Shown here: positions 12,130 to 23,989 of the stretch, piece after piece
Layout: every line of letters begins with the position of its first letter
How positions within the stretch are numbered: the stretch's first letter is position 1
Source: Neckera pumila
Taxonomy: Eukaryota; Streptophyta; Bryopsida; Hypnales; Neckeraceae
Length of the DNA stretch: 64,000 nt
Assembly (NCBI GenBank): GCA_963969595.1
Contig: OZ018410.1
Coordinates: forward strand, 33,608,913 to 33,672,912
Direction of reading: 5' to 3'
Notes under the pieces: model-generated
The model's database searches: none
Seen by the model: only the letters and a program-made list of their open reading frames with translations
What the model was told of the DNA's origin: nothing
Translations under genes and position numbers: made by a program

Positions 12130-12326
12130 AGTGAGTTTTTAAGTATAGTCCTAGACACAAGGTTTTAAGTAATGACCTTTAAGGCAATTTTTAGCAAAAT
12201 TTTACTAGAAATACATGTGTTTCTAGTAAAATTTTGCTAAAAATTGCCTTAAAGGTCATTACTTAAAATCTTATGTCTAGGACTATACTTAAAAATTCAT
12301 TTAAAACACCCCATTCTCTTGTAGTG
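12130..12326. mobile_element. Hairpin CACTA-type MITE, left end missing
   Basis: It is nearly identical to the intact MITE at 23233-23454 and keeps the right terminus CCCCATTCTCTTGTAGTG. The left terminus is replaced by unrelated sequence. The body is a long inverted repeat centred near 12217 and so would fold into a hairpin. Confidence 0.7.
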
Positions 12327-15300
12327 GACACAGTTGCTTATACACAGACCTACCTTTGTGGATGCGTAGGTGAAGATGCTGTTTCATATATTTGTGATCA
12401 CCATGTCTTTGATTTTCTGGTACATTGGACACCTTGTTTCATAGTCTTGGACAAAGCTTGTAGTATATGTAAGTTGTTGGTATTCCTAGTGAATGCCTTG
12501 CCTTGTAGGTATTTTTAAATTGGATTGATCATTTATTGTATTTTTTAAGAGTGCTCTATTGTTTTAGGTTGCCTTGGACTTGGCTCCTTCGTAAATGTGG
12601 TATTGAATACTTTGGAAGTGTCCCTTTTCCACTTTGTTCATTTTGTAGGATTTGAAGAAATATTTTTGTTTTTATTCTATTATATACATGCTAAATGAGT
12701 GGTCACATACAATTTAGCACCAAGATTTTGGTCTTTGGGTACTAGTGAAATCTTAGTATTTGGAATTGTTGAATACTAATGGAGGTAGATCTTAGCTACA
12801 ACACAAAAAATAAGGTTTTGGGAAAAAAATTATGACTTTTCTCAATTTGAGTTCACATAGGTTTGTAGTTATTATGAGAAATCATTATTGCCCTACATTG
12901 GATAGTTCAATTTGCCTCTTATTTTTAGTATTCACCAAACATTTTCAAAAAACAACTAAAAATGTCTTGAATTTATTTCAATGATGTGGCTGTAGCATCT
13001 ATAAAGTTGTACAAAAAAATGAACGAAAATCATCTACTCTTCCATATATTAAAAGCTTGTGTGACAATCTAAAGGACACACTGCCTTTAACAACCTTTGC
13101 TTCATCTCCAAAATGTGCTCGATGATGACTTTTTCCAATTTGGAAGTTTGAAGTTTTGTCTAGTATTCTCCTTGGTTTTAAAGTAGAGAGTTTACACAAG
13201 TGTTTTGATTGGTATTGAAGGCATATAATATAGTGCAAAATAATGATGAACATTATTCATTATTGAAATAGAGGAACAAACATCAACATTGTATTGAAGT
13301 GCACAATATTGTTTACCAATGAGGTAGGGTTTTCTTTTGCAATTTGAAAAGGGAATCTCCACAATGAACAAAATTGTCTTGTATGGCTATTTAGCCAACT
13401 CTAGTCCTTGCATTAATTGATAAATCTTTCACAGGCATCTAGAGAGACATAAGACCTTCTCGGCATGGAAAGGACCAGTGCTTGGTTATACAATGTTATG
13501 TGTCTCTTCATCAAAAACTGACTAGCATGAGAACTTGGAATTTGACGATGCAACTCTCTTCCAATTGCAGAGGTGTTACAAGAAATGTTGTAGCACCAGA
13601 TGAGAGTCAAGTCATATTGATTTGATTTTGTGGTTCATTGTTCATCGTAGATTCAAGAAGGTGTTGACACTGGGAAACAACATTTGAAATGAGCAATACC
13701 ACTAAGAAATTCATGGAGACGACCTATTTCCAATCACTTAAGCAATTTAGCATATCTGGTGTTTGGGTATAGGGAGGGGAAAAGTTTTCTTGTTTAGAAA
13801 AATAGATTTAAGAAGGATTTCATATTTTTGTACATTTTTTTCCTCAAAAATAGAATTACTATGAATTTTTTTCATGATCGAAGATTCCATTCAACCTATT
13901 CTTGTTATATAGATTACCCTATTTCTAACCATAGGCTGATTACAAAATTGATAATGCTTCAATGCAGGTGATAATTGTAGCCTCCAATGTACATCTTGTG
14001 ATCATTCTATGTTTTCAATGTACATCTCCCCAATATTTGTGTTGTTTGTGCTCTGCTTGAGTTGTCACCTAAACAACAATTGATTGAAGGATTTCCTTTT
14101 GAAATGGTGCCAAATACTTCACAAAGATTAATTAATTCATCTTGAATTAGAAACTGTTCAAGCATCTATTATTCTATGGATTATTTTTTGCTACATGAAA
14201 AAGCAGTTCATGTTTATTCTTCAACAATGTGACTAGCTTGGTTACTCGGTGCTTGTTTTTTAATCAAGGATATGAATTAGTTCATATAAGAATGGGAAGG
14301 AAAAGAAAAGATAGAAAATAAAGATCTTATGTCTAGCTTATTTTCATATTACAATTCATGTTGCGTAATAAGCTAAGAATCTGCTTTCATCCTACATTTA
14401 TGAACTCTTGGAAATCAGGATAGATAGACCATATTCCAAAGCTTTCAGGATTAATTTAATGAAAATTGATGTCTTAAATATGATAAATTAGGTAGCATAG
14501 GAAGATAGAAATGATTGATAAATAAATTTCATTACACTCAACAAAATAACTCAAAAAATAATCATTACGTACTTAAAAAATATACAAATAACTAATTTGA
14601 CTTAATACCTATAACTAGTATTGGCCTTCTCACCTAACCAAATGAGGTGGCTTAACATGATACAATGCACAATGCATGTTTTGTACATGTGTTATACACG
14701 ATGATATATTTTAACATGACAATTTGATCAGTTTTGTTGAAGATATTAGGTTGGCATGAAATTTTGAAGGAATGGTTTAGGTACTCCTCCCAAGGCGGAA
14801 TTGGGATTTATAACAGGAGGTAGTACAATCTATCTTGAATTTGGATAAAAGAATGACCTGGGTTCTTTTAGCAAAAAGAAGAAAAGATGGCAAGTGAAAG
14901 CGAAACTAGAAAATTAAGTCTCAAAAATGAAGAGATATTTATTTCCAAACAAAATATGAGAACAACACAAATAATGGCAATGTGATTGCCTATAAATCAA
15001 ATATATTAATTTCATAAGAGAAGAAAACGACCACATGAAGCAATGAATTTAGAAAATGAAACATTCACCATGAATTTTTTCATTTTAAATAGTTGAGACC
15101 ATTGACAACTAACCATATCATTCCTTCACCATTCATACTTGTATTTGAGGTGCCAATCTTTAAGCATGGTTGATATTAGATGCTCAAACCTTAGAACTAC
15201 GGTGATTGTTCACGGTCAACAACAATCCGTGAAGATTTACAAAATGACATTGCATCTATATGATTTCCGGTCAATTCTCTTTTCTTGAATGTACTTTATC

Positions 15301-15342
15301 CATTTCATGAAGCTCTAGAAGTCATAACATTGTTAAACCAGC
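12327..15342. other. Intergenic DNA without a recognised gene
   Basis: Short open frames occur but none shows a known motif or believable splice structure. Nothing bounded was recognised. Confidence 0.45.
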
Positions 15343-16560
15343 TTGAAGGGGGGACCTTTTTCTTTTCGTAGAAAGCGGGAACCCCCTAGTACTATAGAAT
15401 CCACATGGGGGCTTGGGTTTGGGCCTGAAGATGACAATGCAACCAATACACTGCTTCAGATTATAACTACATTCCCTTTAAGGTATCTTGGGATGAATTA
15501 TACCTCCCCTTGGGAGGTGGAGGTTGAGCTAGTTAGCAATGCTATGTAAGCTCTTGAAAACATTCATAATCCTTTGATTGAATACAAGATCTCTCAGTGG
15601 TTGACTGACAATTGAAGGTGTACGATCTCAATGATAAAAATGATTTAGCACCTTTGGTGAGACTTCACAAGAGTACAAACCAACTATGCTGATTTGTCCT
15701 ACTAGTGTATGTGACACCAATTTATCAAAGATTAATTATACTATCTTTCATTTAGTGCAAGTTCAAAGATTACTGTATGATGATACCAATTCCCACCAAA
15801 ATGAAATTCTGTACACTCTTTTGCTGGTCATTGTGGAACCCCATCTTCCCTCAATTTCTAATTAGAGAAAGATGATAGAGTCTCCATTGTTGAAAGCACA
15901 AAGTTGAGTCTCCTATCACTGAAACATGCAAATGCGGTTTCAACGTTGAGAATTAGTTCAGTGTTATCGCATTGCTGGAGGTGTTTGACACCTTCCAAAG
16001 TTAAGAAGAGTAAGTTAGTTCGACGGCCTTGTTTCAGAAGCTGCACTGGTTGAGGACCACAAGGACAATCCTGAGCTGTACAAAGCGTGCTGAAGCTTTT
16101 GTTAAGCTCTCGAACTTAGAATCACCTCAAAATCTCACCATCTCCTCGACAAAATCTTGGGTTTTAGACTTTTTGGAATGACATGCATCTCCCAATAACA
16201 GCTTTCTATGTTGATGGCGACGTCCATGTGGTAATTTTTAGGATCAAGGGTTTAGGACTTCTATTGGTGAATGTAGGGATTGGTCACTCATGACTCATGA
16301 GCTTGATCATCTGGATTTCTTTCCGCGGCGATTACTCAAGGTCTGAGACTGACGATAGTTATGTGGCAATGAATTGTATGTGCGTTGCTTGCGTGCAGGA
16401 TGCGCAGGGTTGGTCCAGTTTGGGAGGTACCCATGACGGCACGCGGTGTTCGGGCGCGGTTTTCAACGTTGAGAATGAGTTGTTATCGCATTGCTGGAGC
16501 GAGGTAAGCGTCCTCCTCAGGAATTTGAGGATACTACCGGCATGTGCTCCATGTTAAGCA
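15343..16560 (+). other. Unassigned region with a local duplication
   Basis: A 68-codon frame (15343-15549) and an 86-codon frame (16297-16557) have more balanced composition than their surroundings, but I recognise neither. A stretch of about 45 bp around CAACGTTGAGAAT and TTATCGCATTGCTGGAG occurs at 15940-15987 and again at 16457-16501, which shows a local or dispersed duplication. This could be decayed gene or retroelement sequence. Confidence 0.35.
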
Positions 16561-16839
16561 TTTCAACATGCTAGGTGGTTTGAAGAGTTAAGATTTTGGT
16601 AGAAATCTTTCCACCAAGAAATGTGCAGCTCGCATCGTGAAAATCTGATCCCTTTCTTCCATATTTCTTCTATATAGAAAATATACAGTACAATGTCAAT
16701 ACAGATTGCAGTACATTTGCAGTGCACTGTTGCTGCAACTTAACTTACGTCCAGGCTGTCCCTTGACTCATCTCCCTTGCCTGAAGTTTTCCACGTTTCC
16801 TACATAAGCAAAGAACATACTGTACTGGCACTCGGCATC

Positions 16840-16862
16840 TTCTTCTTCTTCTTCTTCTTCCT
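16840..16862 (+). repeat. CTT microsatellite
   Basis: Seven or so uninterrupted CTT units, just upstream of the GC-rich stretch at 16.9-17.5 kb. Pyrimidine-rich CTT repeats are common in plant 5' leaders, which is compatible with, but does not prove, a transcription start nearby. Confidence 0.8.
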
Positions 16863-17295
16863 TGAAGTACAAGCTCGACTATTGGAGGAAGGACGAGGAG
16901 ACAACGCCAGCCCCTTGGCGTTTTGAATCAGGCCGGCAGAGGAGCTCGGGTGCTCGCCCTTGCTTGGGTGTTGACAGAGTTTCTGGCAGTCTTGGTTTTC
17001 TGTGTACAGGTCGTCTTCGCCTTCGTTTGCACGGCACGGCACGGCACGGGAGAGATTGACATCCTGAGGAGAACTTTCGAGGGTCAAGGCTTCTGGTAGC
17101 CGAGCTTGGGGAACGTGGCCGCTTTGACAGTTGTCTGTGAAGCAAGAGACGAGTCTCCGGTGGTGCAAAGTTGATGCATTCGTAACTGGCGGGCTGCGAC
17201 AACGGGGCTTTGGGTGCTCGTGCGGGAGATTGGGCTCCTCGATTGGTGGGCTTTGCATCCCTGATCTGGTAATGTAGCTGCGTGATCCTCTGTGG

Positions 17296-17487
17296 TTGCG
17301 CAGGCGTGCGATTTCCGAGATGGCATCGGATTGCGAGGAGGACTTCGAGATTCCTCTTGACAAGTCTACTGTGTTAGTGGGTGGGGTGGAGCCTCAAATT
17401 TCGCTCATGGACTCATATCGGAATCGAGGAAAATCGCAGTGCAAGGTCGAATGGCGGGTGGGGATCATAATTTACAGATGCTACAAG
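17296..17487 (+). CDS. Possible first coding exon of an unknown gene
   Basis: I do not recognise this protein. The frame from the ATG at 17296 (a second ATG lies at 17320) reads SEMASDCEEDFEIPLDKS and continues to a consensus-like donor, CTACAAG followed by GTACGT, at 17487/17488. Composition is clearly richer in GC than the flanks, and a CTT microsatellite lies upstream, both compatible with a 5' exon. Overlapping frames on both strands are open, so the strand is not certain. A candidate later exon lies at 20521-20736. If the two belong together, the truncated gypsy element at 18.1-20.1 kb sits in the intron. Confidence 0.25.
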
Positions 17488-18098
17488 GTACGTCAATTCG
17501 ATATGCTTGCATTTTTCTCTGTGGCTCCTCCCTTCGCAGTAAATAGGTGCAAGCAAGGTTCACAGATATGAGCATACAAATCTTACTGACAGAAACTGAA
17601 ATCGTCCGGGACATACCTCAAATGTCATGGTCACGTTTCTGAGTCTAGAGTTAGCGGCGTGCGCTAATTTCATAGACCCATGAGCGCAAAAGTCTTCCGT
17701 TGTTGGATTCAATGGATGAGGTTGGTTGCTAGGAGAACTCTTTGACAGACGTTTCGTATATACTAGCGGTTGGCGCTTGCTATGCTACGCATTCATCATT
17801 AGAATTTTATTAGAATTTTAATGTATGAGATAAAATGCAGAACAAAAATTTCAATAAATCTTCAAATAAAAATGACTAAAATCTTTGTACAATTTTGTTT
17901 ATAAGTAGGCATATATTGAAATGTACAATAGAAACTTATTGAATGATGAATGAAATATATGCAATGGTGAATACTGTAAAAGATACACATTTATTGTAAT
18001 GCATTCAAAAGTTGACTCAATTTTTACGAACAATGGCAATCCAAAAACTTGGTGAATTGAAAAGAAAAACTTGTAAATTTCAAAAACTTCATGAACAG

Positions 18099-18120
18099 CT
18101 TAATTATTATGAAATCCAAA
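18099..18120. repeat. 22-bp direct repeat, left copy, flanking the retroelement fragment
   Basis: The 22 bases starting CTTAATTATTATG are repeated exactly at 20065-20086, the other boundary of the GC-rich retroelement segment. The segment between behaves as one inserted block. Confidence 0.75.
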
Positions 18121-18121
18121 G

Positions 18122-18571
18122 TGTAACGTGTCCCTAACCTCGTCACATCTCGCGCTCCCCTTAGAACGTAGCTAACTCTCTAATCCTGCATGACCATGCA
18201 CACTAATTAGTTTCTAACACTTAGCACTAGCACGACTCACAGGCGGTCCCCCTAGCTCCCACTAAGGGTCCTCGTGGAGCCTAATCAGACTCACCTCTGA
18301 GTTTCCCTTAGCAACCCGAAAGTCACTCTTGGAGACCTTTCGTAACGCCCCGCGCCCCGCGCCCTCCTGCCTTGCGCCACGGGTCTTCCAGCTCCGTACG
18401 CCCCATCCAAAATCTGCCCACCCGCCGTGCTCACACGCCACAGGTCACTACACGACGCTGCCACGCCACAACGTCCCATGCTGTGGCGCTATCACAGCGC
18501 GCCTCATTTGGCCAAGGGGCCGCGACGCTATTCCGTCGCGGGCCCAGCCCCTTTGCCAAGGGGGCGTTACA
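18122..18571 (-). repeat. Probable 3' LTR of a Ty3/gypsy-type element
   Basis: Read on the minus strand it starts TGTAACGCCCC and ends GACACGTTACA, the TG..CA form expected of an LTR, with TGTAACG/CGTTACA as short inverted ends. It lies downstream of the integrase fragment at 19247-20063 on the same strand. A purine-rich stretch (GTGTAGGAGGG) just before its start could be the polypurine tract. GC content is far above the surrounding DNA. No second LTR is in the window, so element length cannot be checked. Confidence 0.55.
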
Positions 18572-19246
18572 CCCTCCTACACTTAGAACACTTGATGTCC
18601 TCATCAAAGCTTTATCTAAGATGCTTTCTTTGCCCTAGTCTGCGAAAATCTCTTGTTCACCTATATTTAGGAGTCGCCACTTCCCGTACTCAAGAGTTTG
18701 TACTCGCACTTCGTTTCTCACTACTCGGTGCTTTCTTTCTTGGTCTGATCAATCTCCGCACTAACTAGGTACCTGTTGACCTTTCATACGCTCACTTCAG
18801 TTCCCAACCCCTCAGACCTTGCATGCCACAATACGAGTTACAGACACTTTGTGCCAGTCGGTAGAATGCGTTCTAGGATAGTAACTCCCGTCCTTTGTTC
18901 ACCCTATGGGACATGGTTGGCCCATTATGCGTGTATCACTCCAAAGCGAGCCTAGCTAGCAAATTTGCTAGCAGCTTGACTCCCGCACCGTGAGATCGCC
19001 ACTATCACGCACCTCTTAACTCTTCCAAGCCTACGATGTGTCCCCTAGGCGGCGTCCATCTTCCGAGTCTTCTCTTCCGTATGCTTTTAGACTTAGGACA
19101 CTTCTTACCTTGCATTCGAACTGGGCGTTCATTTCTCCATTCTCACTCTTTTGCCTTTACACTCTTGTCGATCGTCTGGGTTTCGTGAGGTCAGAGCTAC
19201 TTACTTTGAATTGGGCCTCCCCCACTTAGAGAAGTTGATGTCCTCA
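18572..19246 (-). other. Non-coding segment between gypsy pol fragment and LTR
   Basis: On the minus strand both edges of this segment carry GATGAGGACATCAA followed by a purine-rich tract, so the region downstream of the polyprotein may be partly duplicated. No convincing coding sequence is seen. Confidence 0.35.
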
Positions 19247-20063
19247 TCAATGCTTAGACCTCAGCCTTTGCTGGATCTTCTTCGTGGACTTTTGTTTCGA
19301 GCTCGGAGCAATCCGTTTTCTCCCTGTATTCTCCTCAGTGTCACTTGGCACTATATCGTTGTCCAAAATGAGCTCGTCGTCTGCGCGTGTCCTTCTGGAC
19401 TTGCGCTTTGTCAACTCTTTCTTTTCTCGTTCTAGCTCTTTTTCACGGATGTTCCACGTATTGGTGAGGTGCCTTACATGCCCCAAGTATGCTCCGTTAA
19501 TCCATTCGAACTCGAACTGAAAATAACCATGCATTATACACTTGTATTGTTTCCCTCACTTCTTGAGTTGCCGAGATCCGATAATGGACTTCACTTTACC
19601 TTGCACCCCATCCCAAGTTTCATACTCGGGTGACGGTCGTGGGTCCTGTTGCCACTTGTGCAACTCTTTATCGTCTCGGTGATACTTCTTCAAGAGCGAC
19701 ACATGAAACACTGGGTGAAGAGGCTTTCCCGTTTTCCCTGATAAATCCAACCTACAAGTGTCCTTGTGGACCACTTTATCAATGGAAAATGGATCGACCC
19801 ATTTAGCTGCCTACTTGAGCGAGATCTCAGGCAAGATGTTTAAGTTATGGGAGTCCAACCACACTTTGTCTCCCACCTTGAATTCCACTTCTCGTCGATG
19901 TTTGTTCGCAGCATTGCAATGTCGCTGCTGCGCTTTGAGCAAGCGCGCTCTACAATTCCTTAGTAGAACTTTGTGCTTCTCTGCTAACGCTATGGCATCT
20001 TCCGAGTAGAATCCTGAGTGTCTATCTTGGTCACGGTGCGCTTCGCTCTGTCCCCGGGCTAAG
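19247..20063 (-). pseudogene. Ty3/gypsy polyprotein remnant: integrase C-terminal region
   Basis: On the minus strand a single frame encodes the end of a Ty3/gypsy polyprotein. The diagnostic part is a VGDKVWL stretch, then HPVFHVSLLKKYH, the signature of the integrase C-terminal domain of plant chromoviruses. Downstream comes a diverged chromodomain-like segment and a very basic tail. In-frame stops at 19811-19813 and 19556-19558 interrupt it. Gag, protease, reverse transcriptase, RNase H and the integrase core are missing, because the segment stops abruptly at the 22-bp direct repeat (20065). It is a dead, truncated fragment. The Ty3/gypsy assignment is secure and the chromovirus clade is likely. 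Confidence 0.8.
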
Positions 20064-20064
20064 T

Positions 20065-20086
20065 CTTAATTATTATGAAATCCAAA
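20065..20086. repeat. 22-bp direct repeat, right copy
   Basis: Exact partner of 18099-18120. It is much longer than the 5-bp duplication normally made by LTR-retrotransposon integrase, so the block was probably not placed by ordinary integration. Confidence 0.75.
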
Positions 20087-20520
20087 ATCGCTTCATTTGA
20101 ATGAATTTCTCAAATCATTTGCTAGTAGTAATAGAATTTGAAATCATAAAAGCTGTACAAGTGATATTACAGAGGTGATTGCAAACTACTACTCATCTAT
20201 TTCTATAATATAACATTGTGTGAAAATATTATTTTTATGTATGCATGATTGAAAATATTTTTACAAAATATTAAAATTAATTATTTCAAAGAAATCATTA
20301 TCATGCATTCTATTCAAATATATCAAAATTTTACTAATATGTGATACAATGAGTGCGTAGCATAGCAAGCATGAGCCCCTATTATTAATGGTAGCATTTG
20401 TGATATTACAGAGGGAATTATGATTTTAGTAGTATGATGTTGTCCTCTACATGACTAATCGCGACTCAAAATGGTGCTCTACTACTCAGTAGTTGAGTTC
20501 CTCAAGGCGCTTACCTTAAC

Positions 20521-20736
20521 GTGTTCAGTTTGTTCCCTCGCACCGAAGAGCTGAAATCAGTGGTTTCCGTCAAGAGGATCCATTTGGTTGATGTATCGTA
20601 TAACAACCCTTCTTCCTCCGATCATTCAAGGTGTGATTGCACAGATGGTGAAGTAGTAAGACCACTTCAGAACCGTCGATGGTTCTCAAATTTGGAATTG
20701 TTTCAGATTTTCAGTGCCGCAAAAGAACGGACATGA
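20521..20736 (+). CDS. Possible last exon of an unknown gene
   Basis: An open frame of 71 codons containing RIHLVDVSYNNPSSSDHSR, with balanced composition compared with the AT-rich flanks. It is followed by AT-rich sequence that could be a 3' untranslated region. I do not recognise it and cannot define the splice acceptor. It could belong with the exon-like frame at 17296-17487 or be chance. Confidence 0.2.
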   Translation: MFSLFPRTEELKSVVSVKRIHLVDVSYNNPSSSDHSRCDCTDGEVVRPLQNRRWFSNLELFQIFSAAKERT

Positions 20737-20739
20737 ATT

Positions 20740-22164
20740 CAACACTTTGTTGAGTAACTATTGTGGGAGATGACTTGGCGGCCAATAATGATACTTCCAT
20801 GTTGTGCTTGAAATCTTGATGCTCTTTTGAAATATGGTTTCTTCTTTTTGATATGGTGGTCCTTTGTTGTTGTGCGCCATTTTGTGCGCAGTACAATATG
20901 TCAGAGTTGTTTTGCTCTCGGCAACCATGAGGGGCACGATTTTGGTAATTGCCTGTTTGTCCATGTTATATGTATGACGATGACTATATGGGTAATCTTT
21001 GATTCCTTGTATTCAATGTATCTTTTGTGAAGATGAATAAGATAATTGATTCTAGAACTGCGATGTATTAAGCATTCTCTTTCGGTTTTTGTAGTTCCTT
21101 ATGATTGTTTCATTTTCTATTAATTCGTATATGTTTTTTTTTTTCACTACTTGAGAACATCGTGATTATGATCATATGATGTGATTTAGCAACTTCTTAA
21201 AGTAGGAACTTTGTAATTGGAAGACTAATGTTGGGATGTGTGCAGAGTGTATCAAGAGTTTAGTTGGTGGGTTCTGTGGCTGTGGGAATCTAGCATTTTG
21301 GAGAGAATCGGAGTACGTTTTTATGGAGGTGGAGGTTGTTTGTATCAGCCTTGTGTTGGCTCCATTACTCCTAGTGTCCAACAACTTTTTGTTAAAGTAT
21401 AGCAGCTTCTTTATTCCCAGTGTTTAACAACTATTTCTTAGTTGATAGGTTTTCAATCATATTGGTATTTAGAGTTGAGTGTTGTTTCATTTTATTAGTT
21501 GTTTAGAGTTTGTAAAAAGAGTCAAAATATATCAAAGCTTTACCTAGTATAGAGTTTGTAAACCATGAGGTTTCAATAATTGATTGCTCATGTTGTTTAG
21601 GTTTTGTGCATCAAACCCTTGTCATCCGCGTCTCTGATTTCTCATGTACGTGAATTTGAGGAAGAGAATTTGGGTTCAACACTTGATGGTGGTGAGTGTT
21701 TGGGTTTATTGGTTAGTTTCCTTGTGGGTGTTGTTATCTAGCTAGCTTGTAAAAGTAGTTTTTGATTCTCAAAATATGGTTGTTAGGCAAGTAGTCTTCA
21801 CATGAATACCAAAATAACAATGTAGAATCCTAAGGATTTAACTTGAATCTAGAGTTTACTTTGAAAAAGTAAAAGGTGATGAGGTAGATAGGATGATGTT
21901 TCATGAATTTTTTTTTTCACAATTAGTGTTGTTTTGGATGGTTGTATACTTTTGGAGGAGACTTAACCTTGATCATTTTGAAAACACGATGCAATTGGTT
22001 TGAGTCTGTAATAAAGTATGAGTGAGATTTGACTATTTTGAATACTAGTCAAAACAATAAGAGATAAGGCTTTAGAAGTCCATCATATAGCTCATGGTTC
22101 AAAATTATTGTTTTCAGATGCAAGGTTTGATACTTCTTCAGAAGCCAAGTTTTTCTCCATCAAC
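20740..22164. other. Intergenic DNA without a recognised gene
   Basis: Only short frames; the one at 21236-21427 is cysteine-rich at its start and hydrophobic at its end but matches nothing I know. Confidence 0.4.
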
Positions 22165-22166
22165 TA

Positions 22167-22679
22167 CACTAAAATTGGTAAATAGTGTTGGGTGATAATT
22201 AGTGTTGTTCCTTGTTTTTTACCCCCAACACTATTTTCCAATTTATGTGTAAATAGTATTGGGGCATTTAATTACCGCCATCAAACTTTGACCCTTCCCT
22301 AGGAACTCAAATTTCCGCTTTGGAGAGTGAGGAGCAGGTCTGGACGTCAAAGTCAAAGCAGGGTTGGAGCGTGACTGACGGAGGAGCAAGGTCAAAGCGG
22401 GGGCGGAGAGTTGGTGGGGCGGAACTGGTGGGGGCAGAAGAGCGGAGAGCCGGAGAGGTAGAGAGGCAGAGAATTGGAGTTCCAAAGCGCTCCTTCTTTA
22501 GTGTTCTTCCTATCTAACACTAAATGCACTCTTGTAAAAAAGTTGAAATGACTCAATCTTATTATAGAGTAAAAATAGTGTTAGAATGGATAAATAATGT
22601 TCGAACACTAACCTTGCAAATCACAATTAGTGTTAGGTGGGACAGTTAGTGTTGCCAACACTATTTACCAATTTTAGTG
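22167..22679. mobile_element. TA-flanked TIR element with CACTAAAATTGG ends
   Basis: It starts CACTAAAATTGGTAAATAG and ends with the inverted CTATTTACCAATTTTAGTG. TA flanks both ends (22165-22166 and 22680-22681). The motif AGTGTTGG/CCAACACT is repeated inside both termini, and TAGTGTT recurs through the element. The TA flank points to a Tc1/mariner-type MITE; a 3-bp duplication as in CACTA elements is not present. The GC-rich open frames inside are not supported as genes. Confidence 0.6.
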
Positions 22680-22911
22680 TACTCCTTATTACTACTCTGC
22701 TTGCACTCAAAACATAATTGAGACTAGAAGCAAGTTCACAAGTGATGTTGAGTTTGAGATTGAGTACACAAAAGTTCATTGGAGTGAAATGGATTTGATT
22801 CCTACCGTAGAGAATTTGGGAGACATCAGCTGTGCATGCTTTTGGCGCTCAAGCAAAAATATTCTTCCCGTACATGCTTTTTGATACTCGAGCAAAAGTA
22901 TTCTTTGCAAT

Positions 22912-23989
22912 GGCGACGTGGAGGTTTCTTCATGGAAGGGGATGATGTTGTAATCAGTACGAAAATTGGAGAAGGAGGTCAAGCAGAAATTTATGAAGTT
23001 GGCAAGGATTATGTGTTGAAGGTATTCCATCCAAGTCTTTTGTTGGAAGATCTTGAAAAGCAATAGCCTCAAGGAATGTTGAATGAATTTGATTATTATT
23101 GAGGTGAAGGTAGACATTTTTTATTGATACAAGGTGGAATGATATTGAAAGAAAGTAGGTTTTTGGATCGATTTGCAATTGTAATGGAAAGGCAATGGGA
23201 GATTTGCGAAAGTTGATTGATCTTCAAATGGTCACTACAAGAGAATGGGGTCTTTTAAATGAATTTTAAAGTATAGTCTTAGACATAAGGTTTTAAGTAA
23301 TGACCTTTAAGGCTATTTTCAACAAAATTTTACTAAAAACACATGTATTTCTAGTAAAATTTTGCTGAAAATGGCCTTAGAGGTCATTACTTAAAATCTT
23401 ATGTCTAGGACTATACTTAAAAATTCACTTAAAATACCCCATTCTCTTATAGTGGGTAGAAGGAAACAATCAAGGCCCTCCTTTCAATGTGTGGTAACTG
23501 AGGTAACTAATGTTCTGCATTATTAGAGACATGCACCTGTTGTACTCTGCAAGGCTACAGATCTTGCATAATGACTTGAAAGCCTCCAATGTCCTTGTGC
23601 TTGGCTTGCAACAACCATCCATCAATGGTAAGATCCTAGCCATTGTAGCTGATTTTGAGTGTTTGGTAGAGGTTGTAGGCACTGGCTTTTGGAAGGCACC
23701 AGAGATCCTTGAACAACTAAAGAATTGAGTTTGGGACTCTGCAATGGAATTCACCAAGGCAAGTGATGTGTACAGCTTTGGCATGGTGTGCTATGAGCTT
23801 ATTATCGGTTGCATTCCTTTTGAGGGTCATTCTACTTGAAACTATGATTTCATTTTGGATGGAAATCGACCAGAGTTGTCTGCAGGCCTCCATCCATTGT
23901 TGAAGAGCCTTGTTGTGGATTGTTGGTATGGTGATTTTTCAAGGAAGCCAAATTTTTTGGACATCATTGCAAAGCTAAATGAGTTTTGA
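22912..23989 (+). pseudogene. Protein kinase pseudogene interrupted by a MITE
   Basis: The parts of a plant protein-kinase domain occur in order: glycine loop GEGGQAEIY, a VLKVF strand with the ATP-binding lysine, a segment GDLRKLIDLQM, the catalytic loop HNDLKASNVLV (HRD changed to HND), VADFE where DFG is expected, GTGFWKAPEIL, and ASDVYSFGMVCYEL of the helix F region. It is broken by stops at 23064-23066, about 23100, 23725-23727 and about 23838, by a frameshift near 23195, and by the CACTA MITE at 23233-23454. The order and spacing fit a tyrosine-kinase-like (TKL) plant kinase, but subfamily cannot be assigned. The lost DFG glycine and the stops make an active enzyme impossible from this copy. 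Confidence 0.8.
23233..23454. mobile_element. Intact hairpin CACTA-type MITE with TSD GGT
   Basis: It starts CACTACAAGAGAATGGGGT and ends ACCCCATTCTCTTATAGTG. GGT flanks it at 23230-23232 and 23455-23457, the 3-bp duplication typical of CACTA (CMC/EnSpm) elements. The body is an almost continuous inverted repeat. It sits inside the kinase pseudogene. A second copy that has lost one end lies at 12130-12326. Confidence 0.85.

Noticed and set aside
16800..17363. 187-codon minus-strand frame
   Set aside because: It overlaps other open frames on both strands, is rich in Ser, Arg and His without motifs and ends in a lysine run from the CTT microsatellite; likely the shadow of a GC-rich 5' exon or leader.
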